Origin: Novosphingobium album (ex Liu et al. 2023)
Lineage (GTDB): Bacteria > Pseudomonadota > Alphaproteobacteria > Sphingomonadales > Sphingomonadaceae
Direction: 5' to 3'
Assembly: GCF_029076845.1 (NCBI RefSeq)
Contig: NZ_JARESE010000020.1
Location: forward strand, 62,001-126,000
DNA length: 64,000 nucleotides
Part shown: positions 54,189 through 62,987 of the stretch, piece by piece
Numbering within the stretch: position 1 is the stretch's first letter
Layout: each line of letters begins with the position of its first letter
The notes under the pieces: model-generated
What the model was told of the DNA's origin: nothing
The model's input: only the letters and a program-made list of their open reading frames with translations
Database searches by the model: none
Position numbers and translations under genes: made by a program

Positions 54189-54917
54189 ATGACCGCGAAC
54201 AAACCCGGCGATCCGACCACGCTCAACCGCCTTTACGGCCGCGCCAAGGGCAAGACCCTGCGCGCCGGCCAGCAGGCGCTGGTCGATACCCTGCTGCCCC
54301 GGATCGCCGTGCCCACCGACGGCCCCGTCACCGCCGAGCGCCTGTTCGGCGCGCCGCGCCCGCTCCATTTCGAGATCGGCTTCGGCGGCGGCGAGCACAT
54401 GGCCGCCCGCGCCGACATGCTGCCCGATCACGGCTTCATCGGCTGTGAACCCTTCGTCAACGGCGTGGCCCAGGCGCTGGTCCATGTTGCCGGCGGGGAT
54501 TCGGGCGCGAGGGGAGGCACGCACCCGCCGCTCGGCAACGTGCGCATCCATCACGGCGACGCGCTGGACGTGCTGGCGCGCGTGCCCGACGGCGCGTTGT
54601 CGTTCCTCTATCTGCTCCACCCCGACCCCTGGCCCAAGGCCCGGCACGCCAAGCGGCGGATGATGAACGACGGCCCCGTCCGCCTGTTCGCCGCCAAGCT
54701 GCGGCCGGGCGGCGAATTCCGCTTCGGCACCGACCATCCGGTCTACCTGCGTCACGCGCTGATGGTCATGCGCCGCAACCGCGACCTGTTCGACTGGCTG
54801 TGCGACAAGCCGGCCGACTTCCTCACCCGGCCCGGCGGCTGGCCCGAAACCCGCTACGAGGCCAAGGCCCGCAAGCTCGGCCACGAGGTGTGGTACTTTC
54901 GATACCGGCGCCGGTAG
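54189..54917 (+). CDS. trmB: tRNA (guanine-N7-)-methyltransferase
   Basis: 242 residues. TrmB methylates G46 of tRNA using S-adenosylmethionine. The SAM-binding HFEIGFGGGEH (about 57-67), LYLLHPDPWPKARHAKRRM (catalytic and tRNA-binding) and C-terminal TRYEAKARKLGHEVWYFRY are conserved. A 12-residue Gly/Arg/His insertion near 103-115 (GGDSGARGGTHPP) is a slight oddity. A GTG and other starts are possible, but MTANKPGDPTTLNRLYGRAKG fits sphingomonad TrmB well. Confidence 0.95.
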   Translation: MTANKPGDPTTLNRLYGRAKGKTLRAGQQALVDTLLPRIAVPTDGPVTAERLFGAPRPLHFEIGFGGGEHMAARADMLPDHGFIGCEPFVNGVAQALVHVAGGDSGARGGTHPPLGNVRIHHGDALDVLARVPDGALSFLYLLHPDPWPKARHAKRRMMNDGPVRLFAAKLRPGGEFRFGTDHPVYLRHALMVMRRNRDLFDWLCDKPADFLTRPGGWPETRYEAKARKLGHEVWYFRYRRR

Positions 54918-54961
54918 AGGCTGAACAGAGCGGCGCCGGCCGGGTCATCGCGGCGCGAAGG

Positions 54962-56257
54962 TCATTTCATGCCGGCAGTCGCCAGGATGGTGGCCAGGTC
55001 GATCTTCTGCAGGCGGACGTTGGCGTCCTTCTCGATCCCGATCCATTCGTCGAGCGAGTGGCCGCGTCCGCCGCTGGCTACCCGGCCGATGGTGATCGCG
55101 GGAATGCCCAGGCTGATCGCGATGTTGGAATCGGTCGAGCTGGAACTGTAGCCCACCCTGATCCCTTCGGCCGCATAGGCCGCCGTGGAGAACTGGACGA
55201 TGTCGGCCGCCTTGTCGGTCTGGCCGGCCGGGCGCTCGCCGATCTGCTTGACGTCGATCGTGATCGGCCCTTCTTTGGTCGATCGCGCGGCGTTCTCGGT
55301 CGCGACCGCCTGGTTCAATATCTCGAGAAAGCGCTGGTCGACTTTCGCCAGCTCGACGGCGCTTTCGGAGCGCATGTCGAATTCCATCCACACCTCGCGG
55401 GGGATGGCGTTGACCGAGGTGCCACCACCGACGACGCTGGCGCTGTAGGTGGTCTTGATGCCTTGCGGCACCGGGATCTTGTAGAAATCGACCACGGCCT
55501 GCGACATCGCCGCCATCGGATTGACCAGCCCGAAAGCGCCATAGCTGTGGCCGCCCGGCCCCTTGAAGGTGACGCGGTAGCGCTTCGATCCGGCCCCGCC
55601 GGTGGTGATCGAATCGAGCCCGCCACCATCGAGCGAGAAGAAGGCGCTCACCTTGTCCTTGTACCGCCCCTTGCCAAGCAGGTAGCGCACGCCGCGCAAG
55701 TCGCCCGCGCCTTCCTCGCCCACCGTGCCCATGAACAGCACGTCATCGCGCGTGCGGATGCCGCCGGCGTTCATCGCGTCGATCAGGCTGAGCAGCGTGG
55801 CAAGGCCCGCGGTATCGTCGCCCACGCCCGGTGCGAACAGCTTCTCGCCCTCGCGCCGCACCTTCACCGGCGTCCCTTCGGGGAACACCGTGTCCATGTG
55901 CGCCGAGACGACGACCAGCCCGCCGCCGCCCGTTCCCTTGCGCATACCCAGCACATTGCCTTCGCCGTCGATCTCGACATCGGTAAGGCCGCGCGCCTTG
56001 AACATCTCCAGAAAGGCCTGGGCGCGCGCCGCTTCCTTGAACGGCGGCGAGGGAATCTCGGTCAGCGTGACGATGGTATCGACCCATTGGCCGTGACCGG
56101 CGTCGAGAGCGGCGACCGCCTTCTTGAAGGCCGCGCTCGCCTCGATCCGCTTGATCTCGGCGGTCGCCTTGGCGGAAGGCGGGGACGAGGGCACCTCTGC
56201 CGAAACAGCGGTGCCGGCCATCAGCAGAACAAGGACGGTCGGGAAAGCAAGGCGCAT
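54962..56257 (-). CDS. Secreted M20 family metallopeptidase
   Basis: 431 residues from the ATG at 56257, chosen for GGAG eight bases upstream and a signal peptide right after it (residues 1-20, ending AVSA). Frame-open sequence further upstream is Arg/Pro-rich and covers a hairpin. Zinc-site motifs of the M20 clan are intact: SAHMDTVFP, GVGDDTAGLA, GTVGEEGAGDLRG and a late GRVASGGRGHSLDEW. A lid-domain segment with GPGGHSYGAFGLVNP is also typical. It should be a periplasmic di-zinc exopeptidase, resembling PepT-like tripeptidases. The substrate is unknown. It lies 143 bases downstream of the beta-propeller gene. Confidence 0.92.
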   Translation of the reverse strand: MRLAFPTVLVLLMAGTAVSAEVPSSPPSAKATAEIKRIEASAAFKKAVAALDAGHGQWVDTIVTLTEIPSPPFKEAARAQAFLEMFKARGLTDVEIDGEGNVLGMRKGTGGGGLVVVSAHMDTVFPEGTPVKVRREGEKLFAPGVGDDTAGLATLLSLIDAMNAGGIRTRDDVLFMGTVGEEGAGDLRGVRYLLGKGRYKDKVSAFFSLDGGGLDSITTGGAGSKRYRVTFKGPGGHSYGAFGLVNPMAAMSQAVVDFYKIPVPQGIKTTYSASVVGGGTSVNAIPREVWMEFDMRSESAVELAKVDQRFLEILNQAVATENAARSTKEGPITIDVKQIGERPAGQTDKAADIVQFSTAAYAAEGIRVGYSSSSTDSNIAISLGIPAITIGRVASGGRGHSLDEWIGIEKDANVRLQKIDLATILATAGMK

Positions 56258-56327
56258 GGTCAACTCCAGGGGAAGGACAGTTCGCAGGGGCTGCCCGCGC
56301 GGCGAGGGCGGGGACGCCGGAGGGCGA

Positions 56328-56362
56328 CGGCTGGCCGGCGCCCCAGGGCGTTCGGCCAGCCG
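56328..56362. terminator. 10-bp perfect hairpin after the beta-propeller gene
   Basis: CGGCTGGCCG (56328-56337) and CGGCCAGCCG (56353-56362) are exact reverse complements around a 15-base loop that itself can form GCGCCC/GGGCG. It lies 39 bases after the beta-propeller stop. No T run, but the stem is very stable; it may end that transcript or reduce reading into the peptidase gene. Confidence 0.5.
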
Positions 56363-56400
56363 CGCATCACGCAACGGGTGTGGGGGAAAGGCCCGTTGGA

Positions 56401-59400
56401 TCAATCGTTGCTCTCGGTTTCCTCATCGTCGTCGTCATCGGCGCGATAGGTATAGTCGCCTTGCAGGAACGCCTCGATCTCGGCCGTCTGCACCGGGCCC
56501 AGCACGCTGTTCAGCTCGGCGGTGATGGCGTCGATCTTCGGGCGCAGTTCCTGATAGCGCTCGATCGCATCGCGGCCCACCTTCTGGTCGGTCGCGTTGG
56601 TCAGGCTGTAGAGATAGCCGACATGGGTCTGCAGGCCGGGATGGCTGTAGCGGATCGGCGGGGTGAGCAGCCGGTCGGCGATCGCCTTCAGCGCCTTTTC
56701 CTTGGCCGCATCGGGATGGTCCTTCAGCTCGGCCAGCGCGTGGGTGAGGCGCGAGACGTTCAGGTTGGTGTCGTTCACCAGTTGCAGCACGCGCATGTTG
56801 TGCTCGAACTGCGCGACAAGATCGGCATCGGTCACGCCGCTGGCCAGCACGCGCGGATCTTCCACGATGGTGAGCGGCTGGCGCATGGTGGTGCCGCCGA
56901 TCGACATCTCGATCGTATAGCTGCCCGGCGCCGCCACCGGCCCGGCCGGGAAGCGCGAACGGCCGCCTTCGCCCGGCCGGGTCGCGGCCGGCTTCACTTG
57001 CGGCTCGCCCGAATAACGCAGATCCCAGATGAAGCGGTGCATCCCCGGCTTGGCTTCAAGGCTGGTGGCATAAGACGGGCGATAGCTGCCAAGGCCATCC
57101 TCGCCGCCACCGCCGCCTTCGCCCTCGCCGCGCGGCGCGGCGCCCTCGCTGGTGAAGCGCCGCACCACGGTGCCCGCCTTGTCGAGGATCGAGAGCGTCA
57201 CCGGCCCGGCATTGCCGCCCGGCGCGACGTAGTAATCGATCTGCGCGCCGGGCAGAATATATTCAGGCCCGGTGCCGGGGTTGGGGCCCTTGTCGGCCCC
57301 GGCGTTGACCCGGATCGCCGTGGCGGGCTTGTAGAGCCGGCTGGCCTTGCCGGCCTCACCCTCGGCGGGAAGCTGGCGCAGCACGCCCAGGTTGTCGAGG
57401 ATCCAGAAGCCGCGGCCCTGCGTGGAGAAAGCCAGATCGCCATGCGTCAGGCGGATATCGGTGACGGGCACCGCCGGCAGGTTGAGCTGGAAGCTCTGCC
57501 ATTTCGCGCCGCGATCGAACGAGACGTACATGCCGAACTCGGTACCGGCATAAAGCAGGCCCGGCCGCTCCGGGTCCTCGCGGATCACGCGGGTCGGCTC
57601 GTCCACGGCGATGCCGTTGCGGCCGTCGGTCAGCTTGGTCCAGGTCTTGCCGTAATCGTCGGTGCGGTAGAGATAAGGCGCGAAATCGCCCAGCAGATAG
57701 CGGTAGATCGCGACATAGGCCGTGCCGGGGGCACGAACGCCCGGCTCGATATTCTGCACGCGTCCGCCCGGCGGCAGACCCTTGGGCGTGATGTTCCGCC
57801 AGCTCTTGCCGTCGTCCTGCGTCACCCAGAGCAGGCCGTCGTTCGATCCGGCCCAGATCACGCCGGGCTTCAGCGTGCTTTCGCGGATCGCATAGACCGT
57901 GGAATAGACTTCCTCGCCCGTGGCATCGCGCGTGATCGGCTCGCCCGAGCCATATTGCTTGTCGGCGGGATTCGCCGTCAGGTCGGGGCTGATCTTCTCC
58001 CAGGTGACGCCGCCATCGCGCGAACGGTGCACATATTGCGAACCGTAATAGATCGTGTTGGGCTCGGTCGGCGAAATCTCCAGCGGCGCGACGCGCTGGA
58101 AGCGATAGCGCAGCTCCCTGGGATCATTGCCGTAAAGCGATTCGGCGCCGATCCAGAAGCGTTCCTCATTGCCGTTGGTGCGCATGTCCAGCCGGCTGAA
58201 CTGCCCCTTGCAGCCGCCCCAGACGAAGTTCGGATCGTTCAGCTTGGGGATGATCGGCCCGGTCTCGCAGCCCGGCCCGACCTTGAATTCCTGCCCGTCA
58301 CCCAGGGGGAGCGAGGGCACGATCACGGTCGTGTTGTCCTGCTGCGCGCCATAGAGGCGATAGGGGAACTGATCGTCCACGGCGATCTGGTAGATCTCGG
58401 ACGTAGGCTGGTTGGCCTGCGTGCTCCAGCTCGTGCCGCCATTGAGCGAGACGTTGGCGCCGCCGTCGTTCGCCTGGATCAGGTAGCTGGAATTGCGCGG
58501 ATTGATCCACACGTCATGGTTGTCGCCATGCGGCGTGCGCTGGGTCTTGAAGGTCTTGCCGCCGTCGGTCGACTTGAACCAGCCCTCGTTGCCCACGAAC
58601 ACGACATCGGCGTTGTTGGGATCGACGCCGAGCGTGGTGTAGTAGAACGGGCGCGTGGTGAGCCGCGTCTCGCCGTTGACCAGCGTCCAGCTCGCGCCGG
58701 CATCGTCCGAGCGGTAGAGGCCCGCGCCGGGCTTCGCCTCGATCAGCGCATAGACCCGGTTGGGCGCGGCCGCGCTCACGCCGATGTTGGCGCGGCCGAA
58801 CAGGCCGGTGGGCAGGCCGCCGCCCAGCTTAGTCCAGTGATCGCCGCCGTCGGTCGACTTGTAGACGCCGCCGTCGGTGCTGCCCGAGATGATCGACCAG
58901 GGCCGGCGCAGGCCGTGCCATATCGTGGCATAGAGCACTTGCGGATTGCCGGGCTGGTATTCCACGTCGGCGGCGCCGAGCTGATCGGTGACGAACAGCA
59001 CCTGCTGCCAGGTCTTGCCGCCGTCGCGGCTGCGGTAGACGCCGCGTTCCTTGCTGTTGGTGAAGGGGTTGCCGATCGACGCGACGAACAGTTCGTCGGG
59101 GTTGGCGGGGTTCACGCGGATCGTGGCGATCTGGCCGACATCGCGCAGCCCCATGAACGTCCAGGTCTTGGCGCCATCGACCGACTTGTAGAGGCCGCGC
59201 CCGATCGACACGTTGCTGCGGATCTTCGACGATCCGGTGCCGGCGTAGATGATGTTGGGATTGCTGTCGGCCACCGCCACCGCGCCGATCGATCCGACCG
59301 AGATCTGCCCGTCGGTGGTGTTGGTCCAGCTCTGGCCGGCATCCGTGGTCTTCCAGACGCCGCCGCCGACCGTGCCCATGTAGAACGTGAAGGGCTGCGA

Positions 59401-59556
59401 AGGCACGCCGGTGACGGTGGTGACGCGGCCGCCGCGCCACGGGCCGACCTGGCGATAATGCAGGTCCGACCACTGGCTTTCGTCGTAATCGGCATAGAGG
59501 GGCGTGGCGAGGAGGCAACTGACGCCGAGCAAGGCGAACCAACGAGTGAACTTCAT
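56401..59556 (-). CDS. Secreted VPS10/BNR-repeat beta-propeller protein
   Basis: 1051 residues with a clear signal peptide (1-22, ending PLYA). Repeated Asp-box motifs (S-x-D-x-G-x-x-W) run through about 65-640, for example TTDAGQSWTN, SRDGGKTWQQ, STDGGDHWTK, SDDAGASWTL, SRDGGVTWEK and TDDYGKTWTK, forming one or two seven- or ten-bladed propellers of the sortilin/VPS10 or glycoside-hydrolase type. A later beta-sandwich (about 750-900) and a helical C-terminal part follow. The C-terminus is strongly acidic (five Asp in a row, then EETESND), of uncertain purpose. Such proteins in sphingomonads are usually of unknown function, often beside peptidases, as here. Sialidase catalytic residues are not recognised. 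Confidence 0.88.
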   Translation of the reverse strand: MKFTRWFALLGVSCLLATPLYADYDESQWSDLHYRQVGPWRGGRVTTVTGVPSQPFTFYMGTVGGGVWKTTDAGQSWTNTTDGQISVGSIGAVAVADSNPNIIYAGTGSSKIRSNVSIGRGLYKSVDGAKTWTFMGLRDVGQIATIRVNPANPDELFVASIGNPFTNSKERGVYRSRDGGKTWQQVLFVTDQLGAADVEYQPGNPQVLYATIWHGLRRPWSIISGSTDGGVYKSTDGGDHWTKLGGGLPTGLFGRANIGVSAAAPNRVYALIEAKPGAGLYRSDDAGASWTLVNGETRLTTRPFYYTTLGVDPNNADVVFVGNEGWFKSTDGGKTFKTQRTPHGDNHDVWINPRNSSYLIQANDGGANVSLNGGTSWSTQANQPTSEIYQIAVDDQFPYRLYGAQQDNTTVIVPSLPLGDGQEFKVGPGCETGPIIPKLNDPNFVWGGCKGQFSRLDMRTNGNEERFWIGAESLYGNDPRELRYRFQRVAPLEISPTEPNTIYYGSQYVHRSRDGGVTWEKISPDLTANPADKQYGSGEPITRDATGEEVYSTVYAIRESTLKPGVIWAGSNDGLLWVTQDDGKSWRNITPKGLPPGGRVQNIEPGVRAPGTAYVAIYRYLLGDFAPYLYRTDDYGKTWTKLTDGRNGIAVDEPTRVIREDPERPGLLYAGTEFGMYVSFDRGAKWQSFQLNLPAVPVTDIRLTHGDLAFSTQGRGFWILDNLGVLRQLPAEGEAGKASRLYKPATAIRVNAGADKGPNPGTGPEYILPGAQIDYYVAPGGNAGPVTLSILDKAGTVVRRFTSEGAAPRGEGEGGGGGEDGLGSYRPSYATSLEAKPGMHRFIWDLRYSGEPQVKPAATRPGEGGRSRFPAGPVAAPGSYTIEMSIGGTTMRQPLTIVEDPRVLASGVTDADLVAQFEHNMRVLQLVNDTNLNVSRLTHALAELKDHPDAAKEKALKAIADRLLTPPIRYSHPGLQTHVGYLYSLTNATDQKVGRDAIERYQELRPKIDAITAELNSVLGPVQTAEIEAFLQGDYTYRADDDDDEETESND

Positions 59557-59950
59557 GAAAGGCCCCTTTTTTCAATCTGGCGGAAATGGTCGAAGGCGGA
59601 ACGGCTCATCGGATTGGGCGGGCGCGCGAACGATCGGACAGACAAGCCTGAGATTCCGACATCGATTTCCCCCTTTATCGAACGATGCGTGACAAAAAGC
59701 GGTACTCTTCCCCCATCCCGAGTCCCACGGCTCCGTTTGGCTTATGGATTTCCGGCCGGTACGGCTTTGCCGCTCCGCTGCCCCGGGTTCCGCAACCCGC
59801 GCAGCATATCGCCGCTAACCTGTCACAAAGCTGTCGCTGCCCGAGCGATGCGGCGGTTCATGCGTCAGGCGCGCGCCGCCGCTCCGATCCGGCGTGGCCG
59901 AACCGGAGTGGCACCGGCCACCCCGCGAGGGGCCGGTGCCGCTTCCTTGC
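59557..59950. other. Intergenic region between the iron receptor gene and the beta-propeller gene
   Basis: 394 bases. The left part should hold the promoter of the beta-propeller gene (minus strand), with AAAAAAGGGGCC as a ribosome site just upstream of its ATG. The right part holds the receptor terminator hairpin (59910-59940). Between them I see no gene, no tRNA and no EcfG motif. Confidence 0.6.
59910..59940 (-). terminator. Terminator-like hairpin of the TonB-dependent receptor gene
   Basis: GGCACCGGCC (59910-59919) and GGCCGGTGCC (59931-59940) are exact reverse complements with an 11-base loop, 10 bases past the receptor stop codon. There is no T run on either strand. The stem is stable and well placed for an operon end. 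Confidence 0.6.
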
Positions 59951-62143
59951 TTACAGCGCCTTGGCGGCCAGGCTGACGAAGAAGGTCCGGCCCTGTCCGG
60001 GGATGGCGCCGCTGCCGGTGCCGGCGGCATAGTCGTAATTGCGCTTGTCGCCGATGTTGCTGACGCCGGCACGCACCGTCCAGGGGCCGTGCAGCAGCGC
60101 GGCCGACAGGTCGATCATCGTGGCGCCCGGCAGGGTCCGGGTCTCGCCGGTATCGCCGAAATAGGCGCTGCGGTAACGCAGGCCGGCGGCGAACTGCAGC
60201 GTGCCCACCGCTTCTGGCAAGGCAAGGTCATAGCTGGTCCAGACATTGCCGATCCGTTTCGGCACGCTGGGCACGCGATTGCCGATCTGGCCGGGGTTCT
60301 GCGGATAATCCACCAGCACCGGGTCCTGCAGCGTGAAGTTGGCAATGATGTTCCACGCCGGCACCGGGCGCAAGGTGAGGTCGGTCTCCCAGCCCTTCAC
60401 GCGATAGGAAAAGACCTGCGATACATCGAGATTGTCGACCAGGATGATGGTGTAGACGTTCTTGCGCGTGGTGCGGAACAGCGAGGAGGACAGCGCCAGC
60501 CACTTGTCCTGGCGCACGCGCAGGCCAGCCTCGATCTGCGTGCCCTTTTCCGGCACCTGGCCAATGCTCTGCGGTTCCTCGGTGTTGAAGATCGGATAGC
60601 TGTTGCTGGCATAGCCGCCGAACAGCGCGAAGGCATCCGCCAGTTGATAGACCGCGCCGACATCCCATTCGAAGCGATCATCCTTGCGGACCACCGGCTG
60701 GCCGGGCACGAAGGCGCAAGTCGTCGCCTGGGGCGGATCGCACGGATGCTCGGACCCCGGATTGACCGGAATGGCCGAACGACCCTCGGCCGATGTCCTG
60801 AACCAGTCCTCACGGCCCGACAGGCGCAGCTTGAGGCGCGGCGTGAGGTCGATCTGCGCCATGGCGTAAAGGCCATGGAAGCGGCCGTCGATATCCGCGT
60901 CGTTGCAGCTATGGCTCCTGTCGCACAGGAAGTTGAGCGCGGCCAGGCTGGTCTCCGGCGTCACGGGCGCGCGGATGTCGGCGATATTGGGCAGGTCCGC
61001 CGTGGCGCGGCGCGTGGTCGCGCTGACCTTGCGGTATTCGAAGCCGGCCAGCAGCGTCACCGGCATGGCGCCGGCCGAGAAATGCCAGGTCGGCTCGGCC
61101 TGGACGACGAAATCGTGGATATTGTCGGTCTGCTGGCGAAGCTGCCGGCCGGTGAGCGAATACGTGCTGCCCGCCGCCGTCAGCCGGCCGCCGGCGTTGC
61201 GCGCCAGATCGACGTCACGATCGGTATAGGCGGCGCGCAGATTGACCACGAGGCTCTCGTTCAGCGTCCAGGCATCGCTCAGGAAAGCGCGCTTGATCGT
61301 CTGGTCGGCATAGGCGAACGGCGTGTAATAGCGGTTGCCCCGGTCGACATCGGCGGGCAGGCCAGTGCCGCTCGGCGGCGAGAACGGCAGGCCGATCGAA
61401 TCGGGTCGGATCTCGATCCGGTGGTATTCCAGCCGGGCGATGATGTCGTGATTGGCCGGATGAAAGCCCAGCGAGCCATAGACCTCGCCGGTCTTGTTGC
61501 GCCGGCCGCGCTGGCCATCCGAATGCTGGAAGCCCCCGTCCAGCCGCGCGCTGACGCCCGAAGCCAGCGGCGCGTTGAGCGAGGCATTGGCCGTGATCGT
61601 CTCGAACGAACCATACTGGAGGGCGCCGTTCACGGCGAACGTATCGGTCGGCCGATAGTGGACCAGGTTGATCGTGCCGCCCGGCGCGGTGGTGCCGAAC
61701 AGCGCGGAGCCCGGCCCCTTCAGCACCTCGACCCGCTCCACCCCGGTCAGCCCGTGGACATAGCCGCCCAGATCCGAGGTCGTATCGGGCAAGCCGTCGT
61801 TGAGGAACGTGACGTTGAGCCCGCGCGAGACAAAGCGGTCATAAAAGCCGAAGGAGAACTGTCCCCCCTGAACCAGACCGCTGACGTTGCGCAGCGTGTC
61901 GCGAAGCTGGGTGGCGCCCTGCTGGTCGATCAGCTCGCGCTGGACCACCTGGATGCTGCGCGAACTGTCGAACAGCGAAGTGCCGATCTTGTCGACCGCG
62001 GGCGCCAGATCGAACGGCGTGGTCGAGGGCGCGGTGACGACGATGGTCGGATCGGGCGGCGCATCCGCCGCCATCGCGGGCATCGCGCCGAGCGCCGTGG
62101 CCATCGCGCCAAGCGATGCCCAGCTTACAACATGCATTTTCAT
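59951..62143 (-). CDS. TonB-dependent siderophore receptor
   Basis: 730 residues from the ATG at 62143, with GAGGG six bases upstream; ATGs at 62146 and 62137 are alternatives. Signal peptide about 1-26. A TonB-box-like DPTIVVTAP precedes the plug domain (about 45-165: RDTLRNVSGLVQGG, FVSRGLNVTFLNDG, VERVEVLKGPGSALFG). A 22-strand-type barrel follows. It belongs to the FhuA/FpvA-like siderophore receptor group and should bring iron-siderophore through the outer membrane. It ends in SLAAKAL, without the usual terminal aromatic. The upstream ATPase and permease genes complete an uptake system; the substrate is not defined. Confidence 0.93.
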   Translation of the reverse strand: MKMHVVSWASLGAMATALGAMPAMAADAPPDPTIVVTAPSTTPFDLAPAVDKIGTSLFDSSRSIQVVQRELIDQQGATQLRDTLRNVSGLVQGGQFSFGFYDRFVSRGLNVTFLNDGLPDTTSDLGGYVHGLTGVERVEVLKGPGSALFGTTAPGGTINLVHYRPTDTFAVNGALQYGSFETITANASLNAPLASGVSARLDGGFQHSDGQRGRRNKTGEVYGSLGFHPANHDIIARLEYHRIEIRPDSIGLPFSPPSGTGLPADVDRGNRYYTPFAYADQTIKRAFLSDAWTLNESLVVNLRAAYTDRDVDLARNAGGRLTAAGSTYSLTGRQLRQQTDNIHDFVVQAEPTWHFSAGAMPVTLLAGFEYRKVSATTRRATADLPNIADIRAPVTPETSLAALNFLCDRSHSCNDADIDGRFHGLYAMAQIDLTPRLKLRLSGREDWFRTSAEGRSAIPVNPGSEHPCDPPQATTCAFVPGQPVVRKDDRFEWDVGAVYQLADAFALFGGYASNSYPIFNTEEPQSIGQVPEKGTQIEAGLRVRQDKWLALSSSLFRTTRKNVYTIILVDNLDVSQVFSYRVKGWETDLTLRPVPAWNIIANFTLQDPVLVDYPQNPGQIGNRVPSVPKRIGNVWTSYDLALPEAVGTLQFAAGLRYRSAYFGDTGETRTLPGATMIDLSAALLHGPWTVRAGVSNIGDKRNYDYAAGTGSGAIPGQGRTFFVSLAAKAL

Positions 62144-62146
62144 CAT

Positions 62147-62196
62147 TTCCCTCACGTCTGCTTTTAAAACCTGACTCTTTATTATATTATTGTTTT
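62147..62196 (-). promoter_or_regulatory. AT-rich gap with a TATAAT -10 element
   Basis: Between the ATPase stop and the receptor start the DNA turns AT-rich. The minus strand has TATAAT at 62186-62181, a perfect -10 for the main sigma factor, 37 bases before the receptor start. The best -35 (TTTTAT, 16 bases upstream, inside the ATPase gene) is poor. Overlapping AATAATATAATAA could be part of an iron-regulator (Fur or Irr) site, but I cannot fit a full consensus. Confidence 0.4.
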
Positions 62197-62985
62197 CTAA
62201 AGATAAAATCGCAACATCGGCCGGCCGTCGTCATCCAGCGCGGTCGCCCGCACGTCGAAGATGCGCCGGACCAGATCGGTGGAAACAGCGCCTGGATCTT
62301 CCACGACATCGTGCAAGCGGCCGTCGCGCAGGAAGATCAGCCTGTCGCCGTAACGCATCGCCAGATTGAGATCGTGCAGCGTGACGATGATCGTGCAGCC
62401 GCGCGCAAGCAGGCCGCGCACGATCTCCAGAATCTGGAGCTGGTGATGCACGTCAAGGCTGGCGATCGGCTCGTCCAGGAAGATGGTGCGGGCGGGCGGC
62501 GGCGTCTCGTCGCTCCACACTTGCGCCAGCACGCGCGCGAGCTGGACGCGCTGCTGCTCGCCGCCCGAAAGCGTGGGATAGATCTGGCGGCGCCGGGCCG
62601 CCATGCCCACCATCTCCAGCGCGGCATCGACGATGCGCCGGTCCTCGCGGCCGGGCGCGCGCGCGAAATGCGGATAGCGACCCATCAGCACCACTTCCTC
62701 GACCGTGATCGCGAAATCGATCTCGACATGCTGCGAAAGGAACGCGCGCTGGCGCGCCAGCGCCCGCGCATCCAGGCCGAACACGTCGCGATCGCCATGC
62801 AGCACGCGTCCGCCGGTGGGCTTCAGGCGGCCGGCGGCGATCCGCATGAGCGTGGACTTGCCCGCGCCATTGGGGCCGAGGATGACGTTCATCTTCTCCG
62901 CGGCGAAGGCCAGGTTCACCGGCTCAAGGATCGTCGTCTTGCCGATCGACCAGCGCACATCCTCAAGGCGGATCGCCGCGTCCAT
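62197..62985 (-). CDS. Iron(III)-siderophore/heme ABC transporter ATP-binding protein
   Basis: 262 residues from the ATG at 62985; longer frame-open sequence to 63822 belongs to the permease gene in another frame. ABC motifs are complete: Walker A GPNGAGKST (37-45), Q-loop (AFLSQHVE), signature LSGGEQQRVQLARVL, Walker B TIFLDEP and the switch His in TLHDLN. The subfamily is FhuC/HmuV/BtuD-like, powering FecCD permeases. The spacer ETPPPARTIF before Walker B is typical of HmuV. Two bases separate it from the permease gene upstream. Heme versus siderophore cannot be settled; the receptor suggests a siderophore. Confidence 0.94.
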   Translation of the reverse strand: MDAAIRLEDVRWSIGKTTILEPVNLAFAAEKMNVILGPNGAGKSTLMRIAAGRLKPTGGRVLHGDRDVFGLDARALARQRAFLSQHVEIDFAITVEEVVLMGRYPHFARAPGREDRRIVDAALEMVGMAARRRQIYPTLSGGEQQRVQLARVLAQVWSDETPPPARTIFLDEPIASLDVHHQLQILEIVRGLLARGCTIIVTLHDLNLAMRYGDRLIFLRDGRLHDVVEDPGAVSTDLVRRIFDVRATALDDDGRPMLRFYL

Positions 62986-62987
62986 CG

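Noticed and set aside
56380..59976. 1198-codon open frame on the plus strand
   Set aside because: Antisense to the beta-propeller gene with its regular Asp-box motifs; the plus frame has no signal peptide or fold.
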